The notes under the pieces were generated by a model, which was given only the letters and a program-made list of their open reading frames with translations, was not told the DNA's origin and searched no databases. Source: B4-G1 sp964393895 (lineage in GTDB: Bacteria > Chloroflexota > Anaerolineae > B4-G1). Taken from it: a stretch of DNA of 26,461 nucleotides. The DNA is taken from assembly GCA_964393895.1 (NCBI GenBank), contig CAYMWP010000057.1:1-26461 (forward strand), read 5' to 3'. Of the stretch, positions 22,553 through 26,461 are shown piece after piece; the first letter of the stretch is position 1, and each line of letters begins with the position of its first letter. Both the position numbers and the translations under genes were made by a program.

Positions 22553-22680
22553 AGGGACCTCGTCTCCACTCCGCCTAGTCCGTGGGCAAAGATCGCGAGG
22601 GCGGTATCGGCCCCGGTGATAGTCAGCGGTGGCGAGAAGCGGATGCTGTCCGGCAGATACTTACTACGAGTGCCCAACAT
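22549..22680 (-). pseudogene. C-terminal remnant of a class III (omega) aminotransferase
   Basis: The frame from ATG 22680 ends TGA at 22549 and reads LPDSIRFSPPLTITGADTAL in its middle, then AIFAHGLGG. R-x-SPPLxIT is the conserved C-terminal motif of class III PLP aminotransferases (4-aminobutyrate, ornithine, acetylornithine types). About 400 upstream residues, including the PLP lysine, are missing, and an in-frame stop lies just before the ATG. I infer that a deletion removed most of the gene and joined its tail to the Lrp gene. It was not counted as a working gene. The family call rests on one short motif. Confidence 0.55.
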
Positions 22681-22722
22681 TCAAGTCCACGCTCTCACGG
22701 CGTGGCAGTCCTTCCAGCAGCA

Positions 22723-23193
22723 TCAGGAGACGTCTGCTCCTACCTCCAGGGGGGGAGACCAATGATAGCTCAACTTGTAACTTTGGGCGATCATGAATGT
22801 CTCTGTAGAGCGGACGCCAGGCATCAGGTGGATCTGATGCGTGAGCAGGTCGTTGATATGAGCCAGATCGCGACAAAAGACCTCGGCAATCAGGTCGAAA
22901 GAGCCCAACGTCATAACCAGGTAACTGACTTCCGGGAGTTTGGCGAGTTTTCCGGCAACCTGGTCTATTGTGCCGGGCTCGACAGATATGCCGATGATCG
23001 CCGGCGCTTCAAAGTCGAGGGCGTAGGGGTCCACGATACCCACGGTGCTGACTATACCAGCCTCGACGAGGCTTCGATAGCGGCTACGAATGGTCGTTTC
23101 GGAGACACCGGCTTGCCTGGCAATCTCGGTGAAAGGAGTTCGTCCATCCTCCTGCAACGTTTCAAGAATGAATTTGTCCAATTCGTCCACCAT
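22723..23193 (-). CDS. Lrp/AsnC family transcriptional regulator
   Basis: 156 residues from ATG 23193 (MVDELDKFILETLQEDGR), with GGAGG immediately upstream; the GTG of the next codon is at a better distance and may be the true start. A longer frame from TTG at 23244 would begin at the predicted transcription start, so it is rejected. The N-terminal winged helix-turn-helix is TPFTEIARQAGVSETTIRSRYRSLVEAGIV. The C-terminal RAM/AsnC effector domain runs from about residue 65 with GISVEPGTIDQVAGKLAKLPEVSYLVMTLGSFDLIAEVFC. Such proteins form octamers and respond to amino acids. It is the first gene of the long minus-strand operon, with no terminator after it, so it probably controls both itself and the catabolic genes. 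Confidence 0.93.
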   Translation of the reverse strand: MVDELDKFILETLQEDGRTPFTEIARQAGVSETTIRSRYRSLVEAGIVSTVGIVDPYALDFEAPAIIGISVEPGTIDQVAGKLAKLPEVSYLVMTLGSFDLIAEVFCRDLAHINDLLTHQIHLMPGVRSTETFMIAQSYKLSYHWSPPLEVGADVS

Positions 23194-23253
23194 ACCTCCA
23201 GGCAGGGTTGCGGTCTTGCCTCTAGCAGGTTCGATTCCTAACAAGCAGAAGCT

Positions 23254-23282
23254 ATTTTAGCACGATTTTCGAACTTTGACAA
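23254..23282 (-). promoter_or_regulatory. Sigma70-type promoter of the lrp-type gene and probable operon promoter
   Basis: On the minus strand TTGTCA (complement of 23277-23282) and TAAAAT (complement of 23254-23259) are 17 bp apart, five of six matches each. TTTTCGA occurs at 23266-23272, within the spacer, and again at 23297-23303, exactly 31 bp (three helical turns) away. These are candidate operator half-sites for autoregulation by the Lrp-type protein; this is inference. Confidence 0.65.
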
Positions 23283-23513
23283 GCGTACAGGTTCATTTTT
23301 CGAGCCAGATTCTCGACTTTTGCTGGGGGAGGCGCTGGACACCTGCCTGCTTTCCCAGCGCGCATCCTCCTACAACAACGTCATCGCCGACTACCCGGCT
23401 TTAGCCTGCAGACACGCCGGGGAAACCGAACGTGCTCTCGACCTATGGATGCCGCCAGAGGACTGGCCCGCGTAGCAACCGGTCTTGGTCATCTATGGGA
23501 TGGGTTCTTGAGC

Positions 23514-23542
23514 TTGCCCCTTCTGCCGTTGGCTGGTATACT
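23514..23542 (+). promoter_or_regulatory. Promoter of the 3-methyladenine glycosylase gene
   Basis: TTGCCC (23514-23519), a 17-bp spacer and TATACT (23537-23542). Transcription would begin near 23549, which supports the ATG at 23618 and excludes the longer frame from 23432. Confidence 0.6.
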
Positions 23543-23617
23543 ACACGATCCCCCAGGTCAATGAGGTACAGCAGTGCCCATACTGGACAGCCTGACACAG
23601 GATTTCGGCCTGCACCA

Positions 23618-24208
23618 ATGTCACGTTTGAGCCGCGATTTCTTCGCCCGCGATACCCTCGCCGTCGCCCGCGAACTCTTGGGGCAGCGGCTGGTGCGCAA
23701 CCTTGATGGGAAACAATTGTCCGGCCGCATCGTCGAGGTGGAGGCCTACATCGGGGAGGATGACCAGGCGTCGCACGCCAGTTGTGGACGCACCCAGCGC
23801 AACGCACCGATGTACGGCTCGCCCGGCCACGCCTACGTCTACTTTATCTACGGTATGCACCACTGCCTCAACGTCGTCACCGAGCGGGAGGGGTTCCCGG
23901 CAGCGGTGCTCATCCGGGCGCTAGAGCCGCTGGAGGGAGTCGAGGAGATGCGGGCGCGGCGCGGCGGTCGGCCCGACGCGCAACTGACCAGTGGCCCGGC
24001 CCGGTTATGCCAGGCCCTCGCGGTGGATCGGCGGTTTGACGACGCCGATCTGTGCGCGCCCGATGCGCTGCTATTCCTGGAGCGGGATGCTGCTATATTG
24101 GACGAGGCCGCTGGCATCTCCCCTCGAATCGGCGTGCGTGGGGACGAGGCGACGCTGGCTGCTCCCTGGCGGTTCTACATCCGCGGTAACGGATACCTTT
24201 CGCGCTGA
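23618..24208 (+). CDS. DNA-3-methyladenine glycosylase, Aag/MPG family
   Basis: 196 residues, the normal size for bacterial members of this single-domain family. The enzyme removes alkylated purines (3-methyladenine, 7-methylguanine) and often hypoxanthine to start base excision repair. RDFFARDTLAVARELLGQRLV begins the domain; the catalytic glutamate is in GRIVEVEAYIG, followed by ASHASCGRTQRNAPMYGSPGHAYVYFIYGMHHCLNVVT, the substrate-pocket and intercalating region. TSGPARLCQALAVDR and RIGVRGDEATLAAPWRFYIRGN complete the family pattern. The ATG at 23618 fits both family alignment and the promoter; its ribosome site is weak. It is a stand-alone gene divergent from the Lrp operon. Confidence 0.95.
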   Translation: MSRLSRDFFARDTLAVARELLGQRLVRNLDGKQLSGRIVEVEAYIGEDDQASHASCGRTQRNAPMYGSPGHAYVYFIYGMHHCLNVVTEREGFPAAVLIRALEPLEGVEEMRARRGGRPDAQLTSGPARLCQALAVDRRFDDADLCAPDALLFLERDAAILDEAAGISPRIGVRGDEATLAAPWRFYIRGNGYLSR

Positions 24209-24399
24209 CCTCTTTGCCAACTGTCCCGAAAATAGACGGCTCAACGTAGATTCGTGGGGTGGACCTTACCGAAAGCTCGGATTGGGAGACAGAATCGCTT
24301 GGAAATGATGCGAAAACCTGCCAAAACCAGCTTTCGGGAAGGTTTGAGCTGTACCTCTCACCCCACAAACCCCTCACGAACGAGTTTCACGACCGTCCA

Positions 24400-24661
24400 T
24401 TGGGGTTGCAAGTTCAGTACTTTCAGCGCGCCCGGCTGGAGCTGCACCCGCGCGCGTCGGGCGGATACAAGGTGTTGCGCGGCCCGTTGCTCGAAGAACT
24501 GGGGCATCGCTTGGCCTCGATGCCGACGGTGCAAATCACTCCTTTCAACGACGACTTTCTCTTTTCCAGAAACGGGACACGTCGTCTCTTATGCGTTCCT
24601 CGACTACTTTTGTGATAAGGGAGGACTGGACACTTTTAGTTATCCTCGCTCCGAGGTCTTG
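24400..24661 (+). pseudogene. Frameshifted remnant of an extracellular FPETGH / VQYFxRARxExHP repeat protein
   Basis: In one frame 24400-24540 encodes LGLQVQYFQRARLELHPRAS and KVLRGPLLEELGHRLA; after a frame change near 24563 the next frame encodes FPETGHVVSYAFLDYFCDKGGL, then DTFSYPRSE. Both halves belong to one repeat type that I associate with secreted proteins of Chloroflexota, where the FPETGH half and the YFxRARxExHP half alternate. One frame shift and the lack of a signal peptide or proper start indicate a dead gene fragment. It ends just before the convergent TPR protein gene. The family has no name that I am sure of. Confidence 0.6.
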
Positions 24662-24687
24662 TCCAACTCATCTGAAACACACCCGAA

Positions 24688-26079
24688 TCAATTGGACGAT
24701 GCGCCACGGGAGCGCAGATCATTCACTATGCTCTCTAGTTCTTTCACGCGGGGGTTATCGGGGCTGATGCGACCAGCTTCCTCCAACTCTAGGAGCGCCA
24801 GGTCGTATCGCCTGAGCCGGGTGTACGCCACGGCCAGGGCTAGACGCGGGCCAGGTCGGCCAGGGGCAAAGCCGGTCGCTTGCCTCAGATGGATGGCCGC
24901 CATGGCCCACATATTCTGCCGGGAGTAGAGATTGGCTTGCGCCATCAAGTCGGCGACGTTGCCGAGTCCGCGATCGAGCCGCAGTAGAATTCTCCGCTTT
25001 TCCACCTTAAAGTCGTCTTCCAGTTGAAAGGCCAGCAGGAGCATCAAAAAGGCGGAAACCACGCCAATTCCCCCCGAGATGGCGCCAAATCCCTGTTGCA
25101 TGAACATTGTCAGCACAGAGAGGACAAAGCCCAATACTGCGCTGATCCAATAGAGGTAATAGACCGGCCTCCAACGCAGGTACAGTCCGCCGAACACCGC
25201 CACTGAAGCCAGGGTGGAAAGAGCGGCCCCGAAGAAATACGATCGCGGCAACAGATCGAGGGCGGCGTCGACCACGCTCGGCGAGACCTGGACGGGCAGC
25301 CAGAGATAGATCGGCAACAGGTCGAAAGGGTCGGCGACGCCGATTTGTGTTGCGGCATAGATCAGCAGAAACCCCAACCCCGCGATATTCCCCAGCAAAC
25401 CGGGTAACTGCAAACCCATCGCCAGCCACAGCCACTTGGAGCGTTTCTCCTGCCGCCGGAACTTGACCCACAGGCTCTTGCCACAGGCTTTGCATCTGCG
25501 GTCGTCCGGCTCGGTCGAGGCTGCACAGTAGGGGCACAGGTACTCGTCGGCGAACTCGTCTGGGGTTACGAGGGGAGGTGGCGCTGGCTGTGGCGCTGGC
25601 GGCATCTGGTGACTCGTCGCTTCCTGGCGTACCATAGCGCCGATTGACGACGCGGCAGCTCCGGCAACCTCCGCTTCTGACGGCAGTTGGCGACCGTCTT
25701 TATCCTGGCGGAGGAGGATGGCGGCGGCCGGCGAGATGGGAGTGCGGGTGCGCGCTACCACGGGCGATTCCGGCGCAGAAGCGGGCGGCTCCACCTCCGA
25801 CCTGGCGCTCTGCTGCTGCACCCACTCCAACCCTCGGCGCGCGTGGACGTTATTGGGGTCGAGCGCGAGGACGTTTTCCAGGCAGATTTGCCGGTCTTCC
25901 AGGCCATCCACCACCCCGCTCAGCCACAGCCAGGCCGAGACGCTTCTCTCGTCTCGCTCCACGACGCGCATCAACAATTCGCGGGCGCGCTCGCGCTGGC
26001 CCGATTGGGCCGCCCCGATGCCCTCGCGCAACAAGGCGTTTACGCTTTCTGGCGGTGAATTCGAGTCCCTCGGCTCCAC
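24688..26079 (-). CDS. TPR and zinc-ribbon integral membrane protein of unknown function
   Basis: 463 residues from the GTG at 26079 (VEPRDSNSPPES), chosen because GGGGG lies seven bases upstream and the predicted promoter ends just before it; an ATG at 26202 lies upstream of that promoter. Order: TPR-like helices (about 12-88, LLREGIGAAQSGQRERARELL, ALDPNNVHARRGLEWV), a Pro/Ala-rich linker, a zinc ribbon with CxxC-x10-CxxC (Cys182, 185, 196, 199; CPYCAAS and CKAC), about four membrane segments between 215 and 355, then a second TPR stretch (about 385-455). It may assemble a protein complex at the membrane; I cannot name a pathway. It is a single gene, convergent with the glycosylase side. 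Confidence 0.8.
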   Translation of the reverse strand: MEPRDSNSPPESVNALLREGIGAAQSGQRERARELLMRVVERDERSVSAWLWLSGVVDGLEDRQICLENVLALDPNNVHARRGLEWVQQQSARSEVEPPASAPESPVVARTRTPISPAAAILLRQDKDGRQLPSEAEVAGAAASSIGAMVRQEATSHQMPPAPQPAPPPLVTPDEFADEYLCPYCAASTEPDDRRCKACGKSLWVKFRRQEKRSKWLWLAMGLQLPGLLGNIAGLGFLLIYAATQIGVADPFDLLPIYLWLPVQVSPSVVDAALDLLPRSYFFGAALSTLASVAVFGGLYLRWRPVYYLYWISAVLGFVLSVLTMFMQQGFGAISGGIGVVSAFLMLLLAFQLEDDFKVEKRRILLRLDRGLGNVADLMAQANLYSRQNMWAMAAIHLRQATGFAPGRPGPRLALAVAYTRLRRYDLALLELEEAGRISPDNPRVKELESIVNDLRSRGASSN

Positions 26080-26112
26080 GTCTGTACCCCCACCGTTCTC
26101 CGATAGCCTCGT

Positions 26113-26141
26113 ATTTTGCCACACAAAGTGGAATTGGGCAA
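26113..26141 (-). promoter_or_regulatory. Promoter of the TPR/zinc-ribbon gene
   Basis: On the minus strand TTGCCC (complement of 26136-26141), 17 bp, and CAAAAT (complement of 26113-26118). The start near 26106 leaves about 27 nt of leader carrying the ribosome site for GTG 26079. The -35 is the same as that of the glycosylase gene. Confidence 0.5.
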
Positions 26142-26366
26142 CCCGGCCCGGCGGGGACGGCGTTGCTGTTGGCACGAGGATATGGTCAGAGTAGTTTGAC
26201 AAGTCAGATTAACGTGAGGCAGGATCCACCTGGCTCGCCGTTGCTCGTAGTCCCCGTCCTCAGGGGCGCCTTGGGCCAGAAAATCGCGTTAAAACAAAAA
26301 GCTCCACTGCATGGGCCGCCTCCGGGCCGGGGGACTGAGCGTTTTGTAGATTCTCGTGTGAGCGGC

Positions 26367-26443
26367 GTTCGTAGTTAGCCACGAAGCATCGCGGAGTGGC
26401 GTCCGAGACGGCACTCCATTTCATTCCGTGCCTTACTACGAAC
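26367..26443. repeat. 77-bp imperfect hairpin element with GTTCGTAGT ends
   Basis: GTTCGTAGT (26367-26375) and ACTACGAAC (26435-26443) are perfect inverted ends. Pairing continues inward through CACG/CGTG and GGAGTG/CACTCC to GTC/GAC, so most of the element folds into one hairpin. A weaker relative may be present near 26246-26265 (CTCGTAGTCCCC with AGGGG). The remaining sequence from 26142 to 26461 shows no gene. Confidence 0.6.
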
Positions 26444-26461
26444 ATTTACCCTCGCCAAGTG

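Noticed and set aside
22687..22705. CCACGC / GCGTGG hairpin after the Lrp gene as a possible terminator
   Set aside because: Only 6 bp with no T-run; it would not separate Lrp from the rest of the operon.
23221..23245. GGTTCGATTCC resembling the T-arm of a tRNA
   Set aside because: Flanking bases do not complete a 5-bp T-stem, and no acceptor, D- or anticodon arm is found around it.
23318..23475. Plus-strand fragment reading EALDTCLLSQRASSYNNVI up to a TAG at 23473
   Set aside because: The composition looks protein-like and could be the tail of a lost gene, but there is no start and I could not match it to a family, so it was not annotated.
1..26461. CRISPR array or phage region
   Set aside because: No regularly spaced repeats with unique spacers and no phage structural gene set; the S74 domain alone does not show a prophage.

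Overview
The window looks like a chromosomal segment of a GC-rich bacterium, most likely a member of the Chloroflexota (Anaerolineae-like). This is an inference from content, not from a marker gene. It rests on a YadA-head/peptidase S74 surface-type protein, a remnant with FPETGH and VQYFxRARxExHP motifs, a TPR/zinc-ribbon membrane protein, an MttB-type methyltransferase beside an oligopeptide ABC transporter, and many small palindromic repeats. No rRNA, tRNA or CRISPR array was found.

Layout. Position 1 to about 3060 (mostly minus strand): the edge of a decayed tyrosine recombinase, a YadA-head/S74 protein, and a solitary hypD with a good sigma70-type promoter. About 3060-5570: a repeat-rich zone with a 271-bp and a 140-bp miniature element (GTAACT-type ends, 8-bp target duplications), a further inverted-repeat element, and between them a MATE/ANKH-like membrane protein. 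5572-6507 (plus): a sugar-nucleotide epimerase whose likely promoter is separated from the gene by the inserted elements.

6690-23193 (minus) is the core of the window: about 16.5 kb of twelve intact genes in one direction with short gaps or ATGA overlaps. In transcription order: Lrp/AsnC regulator, remnant of a class III aminotransferase, creatininase-family amidohydrolase, a 1136-residue fusion of an S9 prolyl-oligopeptidase to a class C beta-lactamase-type serine hydrolase, a second S9 peptidase, a lipoprotein solute-binding protein, two permeases and two ATPases of a Dpp/Opp transporter, a saccharopine-dehydrogenase-like oxidoreductase, a non-pyrrolysine MttB-family methyltransferase, and a C45 (acyl-CoA:6-APA acyltransferase family) Ntn-hydrolase. 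The simplest reading is an amino-acid-sensing catabolic unit: the transporter imports peptides or amide-linked, perhaps N-methylated, compounds; three or four hydrolases break amide bonds; the dehydrogenase and methyltransferase process the products. The substrate cannot be read from sequence.

23254-24661 (plus): a divergent promoter pair, an Aag/MPG-type 3-methyladenine glycosylase, and a frameshifted remnant of an extracellular repeat protein. 24688-26079 (minus): a TPR/zinc-ribbon membrane protein with a recognisable promoter and GTG start. The right edge holds a 77-bp imperfect hairpin element.

Most noteworthy are the catabolic operon with its double-hydrolase fusion, palindromic repeats inserted in frame at interdomain linkers of that fusion, the matched pair of IS66-like miniature elements, and a 33-bp direct repeat bracketing ten genes of the operon.
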